A DNA stretch of 8,714 nucleotides, taken from the NCBI GenBank assembly GCA_016280485.1, contig JAEEGU010000148.1, forward strand, positions 1 to 8,714, read 5' to 3'. Of this stretch, positions 1 to 5,877 are shown one piece after another. The stretch's first letter is position 1, and each line of letters opens with the position of its first letter. Made by a program: the position numbers and the translations under genes. The notes under the pieces were generated by a model, which saw only the letters and a list, made by a program, of their open reading frames with translations, did no database searches and was not told where the DNA came from. The DNA comes from Bacillota bacterium (GTDB taxonomy: Bacteria > Bacillota > Clostridia > Peptostreptococcales > Anaerovoracaceae).

Positions 1-473
1 CTGTTTCGTGGTTCGCGCCGGTAGGCGCAATGCCCTCAAGAAACGGCCATTTCACTTGCCGAATGCCCCAACATGAGAATCAGCCAATGTTTTCATGGGT
101 ACGCTTAACTCAGACATTCGAAAACTGGGGATGTTTCAGTCTGTCTGTTTGGACTTTTGGTTCATGATTAGGCAACTTCTCGTTCGCGCCACTAGCTCAG
201 ATACATTTCCCTTCAATTGAGGTTTAACCATACAATGAGCTCACTATTTGCCCCTTAGAATACAAAAGAAACAAGTTATCCAATTTTGTTGATAACTATT
301 AGATAACTGTAGACAAAATTCGATAATTTCCGTCTTGACAAACAGCATGAAAATATGAAACACCCCATTTTTATTGGGTTTTTTGCGTTTTTCGTGTTTT
401 ATAATGTCGCATAACTGTCGAGCTAAAAATGTTTACAACCTAGTAGATAATTTCCCTAAACCACCGCTTCTTT
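1..473. other. Upstream region without a convincing gene
   Basis: I see no convincing coding sequence here. Two frames are open from the left edge (to 76 and to 167), but neither translation resembles a known protein. Bases 1-46 can fold as nested stems: CTGTTTC (1-7) pairs with GAAACGG (40-46, one G-T pair), enclosing GCGCC (15-19) and GGCGC (24-28). This could be the end of a transcript or an RNA structure cut by the window edge. From about 167 the region becomes AT-rich. A TTGACA hexamer lies at 335-340 and a TATAAT at 400-405, but neither has a well-spaced partner. A weak CCCA/TGGG hairpin followed by six T lies at 364-384. One exact DnaA-type box is present at 287-295. Confidence 0.5.
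276..295. promoter_or_regulatory. DnaA-box-like pair upstream of mnmG
   Basis: Bases 287-295 on the minus strand read TTATCAACA, the same nonamer found upstream of dnaA, dnaN and the HTH gene in this window. Bases 276-284 on the plus strand read TTATCCAAT, a poorer match. The site lies about 180 bases before the mnmG promoter, so it could be an outlying origin box rather than a regulator of mnmG. The nonamer is seen directly; DnaA binding is inferred. Confidence 0.45.
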
Positions 474-482
474 TGATATAAT
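474..482 (+). promoter_or_regulatory. Extended -10 promoter of mnmG
   Basis: TGATATAAT fits an extended -10 element (TGn followed by a perfect TATAAT at 477-482). No -35 hexamer is visible at normal spacing, which is typical of extended -10 promoters. The ATG at 492 begins nine bases after the hexamer, so transcription would start at or within a few bases of the start codon. That implies a leaderless or nearly leaderless mRNA; no Shine-Dalgarno sequence is present. Confidence 0.6.
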
Positions 483-491
483 TTGCACCGT

Positions 492-2450
492 ATGGAAGAA
501 GAATTTCAAGTTGTCGTCGTAGGCGGTGGACATGCTGGCGCAGAGGCAGCTCTGGCCTCGGCTAGGATGGGAGTTCGCACCCTTCTTGTGACATCTCGCA
601 AAGATTCCATCGCAAGAATGCCGTGCAATCCTTCCATCGGCGGACTAGCAAAAAGTCACCTAGTATGCGAGTTGGACGCACTAGGCGGCGAGATGGGAAT
701 CAATGCCGATTCTACCGCCCTTCAATCCAAGACGCTGAACCTGAGTCGCGGTCCAGCCGTCTGGGCTACAAGAACTCAGTGCGCCAAACGAGAGTACACA
801 GAGCGTATGCAGCACGTTGTGGCATCGCAGCCAAATCTCACTGTTCTTGAGGACTCTGTAATAGGCATTGTCACTAAATGCTGCTTCTCGTCCAACTCGA
901 TGTCATTATCAAGAAATTCATCACACTGTACAGAAGAAAGACCGTTTCAATCCACCGGAAGTCAACACTCTTATATACAGCTAAACAACGCCAACTTCGA
1001 TAAAGCAAACAATCTTTCAGATACACCAAGCAACAGAATAATTCAAGTTGTTGGTGTAGAAACTGAGCACAATGGCACTGTTTCTGCTAGGGCTGTTGTA
1101 ATTACCAGTGGCACTGCCCTTCGAGGCCGTATTTGGATAGGAAGTGAATGCAAAGAAAGTGGTGGTGATGAACGCCCAGCCGTAAACAAGCTTTCAGAGT
1201 CGCTTACAAACCTCGGTTTCACGCTCATTCGCCTTAAAACCGGCACTCCACCACGTCTTAAAGCCTCAAGTTGTGACTTCACAAAGTGCCAAAGACAGGA
1301 CGGAGAGGTACCTAGACCATTGTTCCACGTGGAACATTTCGATGTAACCAACCCATTAATTAATTCAGATGTTCCACGTGGAACATCTGAAAATAGCTTG
1401 TTACTACCTGAAATACCATGTTGGCTAACCCATACAACTCCTAAAACACATGAAATAATACGCTCTCATTTATCAGATTCGGCCTTATATGGAGGTAAAA
1501 TTGTTGGCACGGGTGTGAGATACTGTCCATCCATTGAGGATAAAATCGTTAGATTTGCTGATGCAAGTAGCCATCATGTGATGCTTGAGCCCGAGGATTC
1601 AGCTGGTAATGTCATATATCCAAATGGACTTAGTTGCTCACTGCCTCGAAATGTGCAGGAAGAGATGGTTCATTCGGTACCTGGATTAGAGAAAGCTCAA
1701 TTTCTCGCCTATGCATATGCAATCGAATATGACGGTATTGATGCAAGAGAGTTGAAACATACACTTGAGTCTAAGAGAATTCAACATCTATACTTTGCAG
1801 GACAGATTAACGGTACAACCGGATATGAAGAAGCCGCCGCACAGGGTATAATGGCAGGTGTAAACGCAGCGCTGATGGTTAAAGATAAAGATCCACTTAT
1901 ACTAAGCCGTCAAGACGCGTATATAGGAGTAATGATTGACGATCTTGTTACTAAAGGAACCGATGAACCGTATAGAATGTTTACAAGTCGCGCTGAACGT
2001 AGACTTCTTTTACGACAGAATAATGCTCCGTACAGACTTCTGAACGCAGCAAAGCACATTGGTATAAAGTCAGAAGAAGAACTGAATGTTATTCAATCTG
2101 AGATTTCATACATTGCTGAGCACACTGAAACAAAACATAGAGTACCTACTCCCTCGGACATGGCTTCCTTGAAATCTCTATCACGTATTGAACGTGAAAT
2201 AATAATAGCACGCCACTATGCCCCTTACATCGAGCAGGAAAGAATCTGTGCTGAAAGGGCAAAGGCTGACGAGTCTATTCTTATACCAAAATGGATTGAC
2301 TATGACAAATGCATTTCAGTGCGCTACGAAAGCAGAGAAAAGCTCAAAAAATACAAGCCGGAAACATTGGCTCAGGCTTCACGCATACCAGGTGTAAATC
2401 CGGCGGATGTTGCTATCCTTGCTATAACCATCAAGCGAGGTCACCACTAA
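492..2450 (+). CDS. mnmG: tRNA uridine-5-carboxymethylaminomethyl modification enzyme MnmG (GidA)
   Basis: FAD-dependent partner of MnmE that installs the cmnm5 group on wobble U34 of certain tRNAs in the cytoplasm. The N-terminal dinucleotide-binding motif VVGGGHAGAEAA is followed by PCNPSIGG. Later come RLKTGTPPR, PCWLTHT, RYCPSIEDK, FAGQINGTTGYEEAAAQG and EPYRMFTSRAE, all MnmG hallmarks. Both conserved cysteines (in PCNPSIGG and PCWLTHT) are present. The ATG at 492 is chosen over a TTG at 483 because it matches MnmG N-termini and the promoter spacing; this gives 652 residues against 629 in E. coli. The excess comes from a Ser/Asn-rich insertion at about residues 129-182 and a second insertion at about 278-307 that encodes two parS-like sites. 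Codon use is AT-rich, unlike dnaN. mnmE, rsmG and parAB, common neighbours elsewhere, are not in the window. Confidence 0.97.
   Translation: MEEEFQVVVVGGGHAGAEAALASARMGVRTLLVTSRKDSIARMPCNPSIGGLAKSHLVCELDALGGEMGINADSTALQSKTLNLSRGPAVWATRTQCAKREYTERMQHVVASQPNLTVLEDSVIGIVTKCCFSSNSMSLSRNSSHCTEERPFQSTGSQHSYIQLNNANFDKANNLSDTPSNRIIQVVGVETEHNGTVSARAVVITSGTALRGRIWIGSECKESGGDERPAVNKLSESLTNLGFTLIRLKTGTPPRLKASSCDFTKCQRQDGEVPRPLFHVEHFDVTNPLINSDVPRGTSENSLLLPEIPCWLTHTTPKTHEIIRSHLSDSALYGGKIVGTGVRYCPSIEDKIVRFADASSHHVMLEPEDSAGNVIYPNGLSCSLPRNVQEEMVHSVPGLEKAQFLAYAYAIEYDGIDARELKHTLESKRIQHLYFAGQINGTTGYEEAAAQGIMAGVNAALMVKDKDPLILSRQDAYIGVMIDDLVTKGTDEPYRMFTSRAERRLLLRQNNAPYRLLNAAKHIGIKSEEELNVIQSEISYIAEHTETKHRVPTPSDMASLKSLSRIEREIIIARHYAPYIEQERICAERAKADESILIPKWIDYDKCISVRYESREKLKKYKPETLAQASRIPGVNPADVAILAITIKRGHH
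1321..1336. promoter_or_regulatory. parS-like ParB-binding site 1, inside mnmG
   Basis: The perfect 16-bp palindrome TGTTCCACGTGGAACA matches the known parS variant of Pseudomonas and differs from the Bacillus consensus TGTTTCACGTGAAACA at two symmetric positions. It lies within mnmG, where it is read as L-F-H-V-E-H in a loop that is shorter in E. coli MnmG. ParB loads at parS near the origin and organises chromosome segregation. The sequence match is direct; function is inferred from the family. Confidence 0.85.
1364..1391. promoter_or_regulatory. parS-like ParB-binding site 2, inside mnmG, with extended palindrome
   Basis: The core TGTTCCACGTGGAACA (1370-1385) is identical to the first site and begins 49 bases after it. 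Symmetry extends six bases on each side (TTCAGA and TCTGAA), making a perfect 28-bp palindrome. Here the core is read in another frame, as D-V-P-R-G-T. Two identical DNA words read in different frames indicate selection on the DNA rather than on the protein. Confidence 0.85.
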
Positions 2451-2491
2451 TCAAAAGTATTTGCCGTCTGCTTATGCTGTTTATTTGACAA

Positions 2492-2545
2492 GCCGCAAAG
2501 AAAAGAAAACACAAATAAAAAAGTGCTAAACTTTTTCTTTGCGGC
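2492..2545. terminator. 13-bp inverted repeat after mnmG, possible bidirectional terminator
   Basis: GCCGCAAAGAAAA (2492-2504) is perfectly complementary to TTTTCTTTGCGGC (2533-2545), with a 28-base A-rich loop. It lies 41 bases after mnmG and 57 bases beyond the end of the convergent lipoprotein gene, so it could stop transcription from both sides. There is no T-tract after either arm, and the loop is long for an intrinsic terminator. It could instead be an mRNA-protecting or DNA structural element. Confidence 0.45.
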
Positions 2546-2602
2546 CATTCAAGCAGTCATTATTTCAACTATATAAATTTTAATTATACGTCATAATTCT
2601 TC

Positions 2603-2842
2603 TTACCGGATAGGAGGCGGTGGCGGAGTCTTTACACCTTTCTTGTGAATTGCAGGTGCAACCTTGTACGGTTTCGGGTGCACTTTCGGAGGTGGAACGT
2701 GGCGCGAAGGGGGCGCTACATGATGGACAGCGTGCGAGTGGTTTCTGTCATGGTGTTTATCTTTGTGATGCCCATGGTGATGGCACCCAGCGAACGTCGC
2801 CGCTACTGCGGCAACAATTATTGCTTTAATCACTGTTTTCAT
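2603..2842 (-). CDS. Small His-rich putative lipoprotein
   Basis: A 79-residue product beginning MKTVIKAIIVAAVAATFAGC. The Lys, the hydrophobic stretch and the lipobox-like FAGC with Cys20 indicate a signal peptide of the lipoprotein type, with processing before Cys20. The mature part is rich in His (HHHGHH, DKHHDRNHSH) to about residue 42, followed by a Pro/Lys/His-rich tail (PPSRHVPPPKVHPKP) ending in a PPPPP run. I do not recognise a family; the His clusters suggest metal binding in the envelope, which is an inference. The ATG at 2842 is chosen over an in-frame start at 2887 because it leads straight into the signal peptide and lies seven bases after a TATAAT. The gene is convergent with mnmG and divergent from dnaA, within the presumed origin. 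Confidence 0.65.
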   Translation of the reverse strand: MKTVIKAIIVAAVAATFAGCHHHGHHKDKHHDRNHSHAVHHVAPPSRHVPPPKVHPKPYKVAPAIHKKGVKTPPPPPIR

Positions 2843-2849
2843 GTTTTCT

Positions 2850-2858
2850 ATTATACCA
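2850..2858 (-). promoter_or_regulatory. Extended -10 promoter of the lipoprotein gene
   Basis: On the minus strand TGGTATAAT forms an extended -10 element, with TATAAT at 2855-2850. The start codon at 2842 follows after seven bases, implying a leaderless message. No -35 hexamer is evident. This promoter supports the small gene being real and mirrors the arrangement at mnmG and dnaA. Confidence 0.55.
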
Positions 2859-2880
2859 TATTGTAAATTATGCTGCTTGA

Positions 2881-3020
2881 AAATCAATTAACATTTCTAT
2901 CATGATTAACAACATATAGTATATTATCAAAACAGTATATATTATACTGTTTTTTTAAATATATAAGGTTATCAAACTATCGACTTATTGACTTATCAAC
3001 AAAAAATGTTGATAAGTAGT
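2881..3020. other. Candidate oriC segment upstream of dnaA (AT-rich region plus DnaA boxes)
   Basis: The intergenic region between the divergent lipoprotein gene and dnaA is strongly AT-rich from 2881 to about 2970, then carries TTATCAAAC (2969-2977), TTATCAACA (2993-3001) and the same nonamer inverted (3007-3015). A further near match, TTATCAAAA, lies at 2924-2932. The two exact boxes form a perfect 11-bp inverted repeat (2991-3001 and 3007-3017) separated by AAAAA. AT-rich DNA beside DnaA boxes next to dnaA is a common origin architecture. The same boxes could autoregulate dnaA. Confidence 0.5.
2929..2953. repeat. AT-rich 11-bp inverted repeat with T-tract
   Basis: AAAACAGTATA (2929-2939) and TATACTGTTTT (2943-2953) form a perfect stem with a three-base loop, followed by a T run to 2956. 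It could be a weak plus-strand terminator protecting dnaA from incoming transcription, a protein-binding palindrome, or part of a DNA-unwinding element. The stem holds only two G-C pairs, so a strong terminator is unlikely. Confidence 0.4.
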
Positions 3021-3063
3021 CAATACGGGTAAACTTCTTCTTTCACAACTCACCAAAAAATTA

Positions 3064-3072
3064 TGGTATATT
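3064..3072 (+). promoter_or_regulatory. Extended -10 promoter of dnaA
   Basis: TGGTATATT is an extended -10 element (TATATT at 3067-3072). A TTCACA at 3042-3047 could serve as a weak -35 with 19-base spacing. The ATG at 3080 begins seven bases after the hexamer and there is no Shine-Dalgarno sequence, implying a leaderless dnaA message. The inverted DnaA-box pair ends about 50 bases upstream, close enough for autoregulation. Confidence 0.55.
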
Positions 3073-3079
3073 GTTGGCC

Positions 3080-4495
3080 ATGAGCACCGACACGATCGAT
3101 ACGGCTTCGCGTGAGCTGTGGGATACCGCAAAGTCGTATTTCATGATGACACTGAAGACGCCTGAAGACAAGAGCCAGGCTGAGCGCTACTTTGGTATGA
3201 TTACCACAGTAGCGCGTGAAGGCGACGTCTTCACAATCTTCACTTCTTCCTCTTTTGCGGCAGACCTTATCAGAAGCGACTACGCCAACAGGCTGAAGGG
3301 CGCATTCGCAATGGCGGACGCTCCTGAGATGGAAATCAAGGTGCAGTACGACGAGAGGGCTAAAATCAACGTTGTTGTTCCGCCTACTCAGTACACGTCG
3401 CCTTATGTTTCTCAGGGAGGCTCAAGACAAAGCTCGTTTGTGTCGACACTTCCTCTTAACGAGGACTACACATTCGATTCGTTTGTAAGAGGTCCGTCTA
3501 ACAGCTATGCAATTTCCGCAGCAGAAGGAGTAGTCAAGAATCCTGCAAAGCCGCTGTACAACCCTCTTTTCATCCATGGAGGAACTGGTCTCGGAAAAAC
3601 CCATCTGATGCAGGCCATAGGCAACGAACTGCGAAGGAGAAATCCTTCGATGGCGATATGCTACCTGACTTCGGAGACGTTCCTTAACGAATACGTCACC
3701 TCTCTTCAGAACGGCCAGATAGAGAACTTCCGCCACAAGTACAGGTCAATCGACCTGCTGCTTATCGACGACATTCAGTTCATGGCTCAGAAGAAGGACC
3801 TGCAGGTCGAGTTCTTCAACACGTTCAACGCGCTAAAGGACCAACGCAAGCAGATCGTAATGACAAGCGATGTAGCGCCAAAGAACCTTCCCTCAATCGA
3901 GGAGAGGCTTATTTCAAGGTTCGAAGGCGGCATGGTGCAGGAAGTTGAAAGCCCAAGCTACGAAACTCGCCTGGCCATTCTGAAGAAGAAAACTGAGATA
4001 AGCGAATCAAGAGTGCCGGACTCAGTGCTTGAATACATCGCAGACAACATAAAAAGCCATGTAAGGGCGATGGAAGGGGCTCTGACGCGCGTTACTCTTG
4101 CAATCAACGCAGACCCTAGACTCGTGCTGAACAACGAGACGCTAGGGCGTCTTCTGAGAGACTACATAGAAAAAGAGCAGTCAATGCGCAAGCTGACAAT
4201 AGAAGAGATTCAGCAGGCCTGCGCAAAGAAGTATGGTGTGACTCTAAAGGACATTCTATCACACGAGAAGATACAGTCTATTGTAACGCCGCGGCAGCTC
4301 GCAATGTACATCTGCAGAAAACTGACTTCAAAAGGACTGCAGGAAATAGCCACTGCATTCGGCAAAAAGCACGCAACAGTGATCCACGGAGTCAAGTCTA
4401 TCTCGGACAGACTGTCGTGCGACACCGAACTGAGAGTCGATTTGGAGGACATAATATCCTCTTTCGGTTATCGACTTTCGGATGCGATGGATTGA
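3080..4495 (+). CDS. dnaA: Chromosomal replication initiator protein DnaA
   Basis: AAA+ initiator that binds DnaA boxes and melts oriC; 471 residues from the ATG at 3080. That start is preferred to TTG at 3071, which overlaps the -10 box. Domain I (about 1-90) is divergent and is followed by a linker to about 125. Domain III has Walker A GGTGLGKT (167-174), Walker B LLLIDDIQF (226-234), the box VII region ERLISRFEGG (275-284) and sensor II HVRAMEGALTRV (327-338). Domain IV (about 375-471) contains PRQLAMYICRKLTSKGLQEI. Its DNA-binding signature reads FGKKHATVIHG, one residue shorter than the canonical FGGRDHTTVLHA. By memory-based ungapped alignment, E. coli R399, P423, D433 and T435 correspond to K, Q, K and A here, while H434 is kept. 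The neighbouring boxes are TTATCAACA rather than TTATCCACA, which fits altered specificity. Confidence 0.97.
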   Translation: MSTDTIDTASRELWDTAKSYFMMTLKTPEDKSQAERYFGMITTVAREGDVFTIFTSSSFAADLIRSDYANRLKGAFAMADAPEMEIKVQYDERAKINVVVPPTQYTSPYVSQGGSRQSSFVSTLPLNEDYTFDSFVRGPSNSYAISAAEGVVKNPAKPLYNPLFIHGGTGLGKTHLMQAIGNELRRRNPSMAICYLTSETFLNEYVTSLQNGQIENFRHKYRSIDLLLIDDIQFMAQKKDLQVEFFNTFNALKDQRKQIVMTSDVAPKNLPSIEERLISRFEGGMVQEVESPSYETRLAILKKKTEISESRVPDSVLEYIADNIKSHVRAMEGALTRVTLAINADPRLVLNNETLGRLLRDYIEKEQSMRKLTIEEIQQACAKKYGVTLKDILSHEKIQSIVTPRQLAMYICRKLTSKGLQEIATAFGKKHATVIHGVKSISDRLSCDTELRVDLEDIISSFGYRLSDAMD

Positions 4496-4562
4496 TGATA
4501 ACCTCTAGACAGATGAAGGCAAGTAGAAAGATGCCAACACATACCGATAAGAAGATGAAAAG

Positions 4563-4634
4563 TTATCAAGAGTCAAAAAATCGTTTTCACCCTTTAAAAT
4601 CAAGGGTCGGAACGAGTTATTGAACTTATCAACA
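4563..4634. promoter_or_regulatory. DnaA-box-like sites in the dnaA-dnaN spacer
   Basis: TTATCAAGA (4563-4571) and an exact TTATCAACA (4626-4634) lie in the 227-base gap between dnaA and dnaN, upstream of the dnaN promoter. A small inverted repeat ACCCTT/AAGGGT (about 4589-4607) lies between them. The rest of the gap shows no gene. DnaA could regulate dnaN here, or the spacer could be an outlying part of a bipartite origin as in Bacillus subtilis, where boxes flank dnaA on both sides. Confidence 0.45.
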
Positions 4635-4678
4635 AACATAATAGTGTAAATAATACCCTTTATCATATCACTAATATT

Positions 4679-4687
4679 TGATACAAT
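4679..4687 (+). promoter_or_regulatory. Extended -10 promoter of dnaN
   Basis: TGATACAAT fits an extended -10 element (TACAAT at 4682-4687). Transcription would start near 4694, about 29 bases before the dnaN ATG at 4723. AAGGAAAG at 4704-4711 could act as a Shine-Dalgarno sequence, though its 11-base gap to the ATG is long. Unlike mnmG and dnaA, this gene therefore has a normal leader. Confidence 0.5.
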
Positions 4688-4722
4688 CTACAAAATCGTT
4701 CACAAGGAAAGAACTCAAGACC

Positions 4723-5817
4723 ATGAAATTCAAGATCATCCGCTCAAAGTTCATCGACGGACTCAAGGCTGTTCAGAACGTCGTTGCAGGGAAGGGGTCG
4801 TTGCCGGTGCTTCAAAACGTGCTGCTCGAGGGAAAGGGGAAGGAGCTTACCCTCACGACAACGGATCTTGACATTTCGATACGCGCGGTCGTCGAGTGCG
4901 AGATTGTCGAGCAGGGCGTGTCGACTCTGCCGGTGAAGCTTCTGTTCAACTCGATTTCGAAGGCTGCGGAAGGCGAGATCGAAGTTGAGATTGACGCTAA
5001 GGAAAGGGCTTCGATCAAGGCGGGCAGCGCGAAGTTCAAGCTTGCCGGCCTTCCCGAGTCTGATTTTCCACGCCTGCCGAAAGACGAGGAAGCCTATGCC
5101 TACATGATTCCGCAGGCGACGCTCAGGGAAATGCTCCGCAAGGTGTTCTACGCCGCGAGCCAGGATGACACGCGCCGCACGCTCAAGGGCGTTCTCATGA
5201 GCTTCAAGGACTCGAAGCTCACGATGGTCGCGACCGACGGACGCCGTCTTGCTCTTATCGAGGAGGAACTTGAGTTTCCGAAAGACGCGGAGCGCGACAT
5301 TGTGCTGCCTTCGAAGGTCGTGCAGGAGCTTCTGCGCTCTCTTGGCGGAGAGGGTGAGACTGCCGTGACGGTCCAGAAGACCCAGGTGTCGTTCAAGATG
5401 GGTTCGGTCATGATCTATTCGAAGCTCATGGACGACGTGTACCCGAACTACAAGCAGGTGATCCCTTCCGAGACGAAGGAGAAGATCACTGTCGACCGCC
5501 AGCTTCTTCTCGACGCGCTCGACCGCGCAAGCGTCATGACAATGGACGAGGCTCACTCCACGAAGCTCATCTTCAGCGAGGGCAAGCTCACCGTCAGCTC
5601 CGCCGCCAGCGACATCGGCGAGGCCAAGGACGAAGTGCCCATCAAGTACGTCGGCGAGACCATCGAGATCATCTTCAACCCGACTTACGTGATGGATCCT
5701 CTCAAGGCCATCGAAGACGACGAAATCAGCATCAACATCAACAACGGGCATTCTCCCGCAGTCATCAGGTGTTCGATACCGTTTCTGTACGTGCTGATGC
5801 CTCTGAGGGTTAGCTGA
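4723..5817 (+). CDS. dnaN: DNA polymerase III beta subunit (sliding clamp)
   Basis: Ring-shaped processivity clamp that tethers the replicative polymerase and other partners to DNA. The 364-residue length matches the family (366 in E. coli). Recognisable segments include GKGSLPVLQNVLLEGKG near the N-terminus, TTTDLDISIRA, LPVKLLFN, LPESDFPRLP, TLKGVLMSF, VATDGRRLAL, DVYPNYKQVIP, and the C-terminal FLYVLMPLRVS, which corresponds to the family's YVVMPMRL-type end. The ATG at 4723 gives MKFKIIRSKF, the usual clamp N-terminus; an in-frame TTG at 4678 overlaps the promoter and is rejected. Codons are strongly biased to G/C endings (abundant CTC, ATC, GTC, CGC, TCG), consistent with high expression and clearly unlike mnmG. 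The methyltransferase gene follows after 60 bases. Confidence 0.97.
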   Translation: MKFKIIRSKFIDGLKAVQNVVAGKGSLPVLQNVLLEGKGKELTLTTTDLDISIRAVVECEIVEQGVSTLPVKLLFNSISKAAEGEIEVEIDAKERASIKAGSAKFKLAGLPESDFPRLPKDEEAYAYMIPQATLREMLRKVFYAASQDDTRRTLKGVLMSFKDSKLTMVATDGRRLALIEEELEFPKDAERDIVLPSKVVQELLRSLGGEGETAVTVQKTQVSFKMGSVMIYSKLMDDVYPNYKQVIPSETKEKITVDRQLLLDALDRASVMTMDEAHSTKLIFSEGKLTVSSAASDIGEAKDEVPIKYVGETIEIIFNPTYVMDPLKAIEDDEISININNGHSPAVIRCSIPFLYVLMPLRVS

Positions 5818-5877
5818 GACCGACCTGTTGCAGGATCATTGCGTAATTAGAAGAACTGAAAGGTTTACTGGTAGACC

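Noticed and set aside
3..167. Open frame at the left edge that could be the end of an upstream gene
   Set aside because: Only 54 codons, Trp- and Phe-rich, with no resemblance to a known C-terminus; another frame is also open to 76, so the call is unsupported.
335..356. Sigma-70 promoter with TTGACA at 335-340
   Set aside because: No -10 hexamer occurs at 16-18 base spacing; the nearest AT-rich hexamer is only 10 bases away.
483..491. TTG start for mnmG
   Set aside because: It begins one base after the TATAAT and adds residues not found in MnmG; the ATG at 492 fits better.
4678..4722. N-terminal extension of DnaN from TTG
   Set aside because: It overlaps the -10 box; MKFKII at 4723 is the usual clamp start and has an AG-rich upstream site.
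4744..5751. Long minus-strand open frame (335 codons) opposite dnaN
   Set aside because: It is a by-product of dnaN's G/C-ending codons; the translation is rich in Arg, His and Leu with no recognisable domain, and it lies entirely inside a certain gene.
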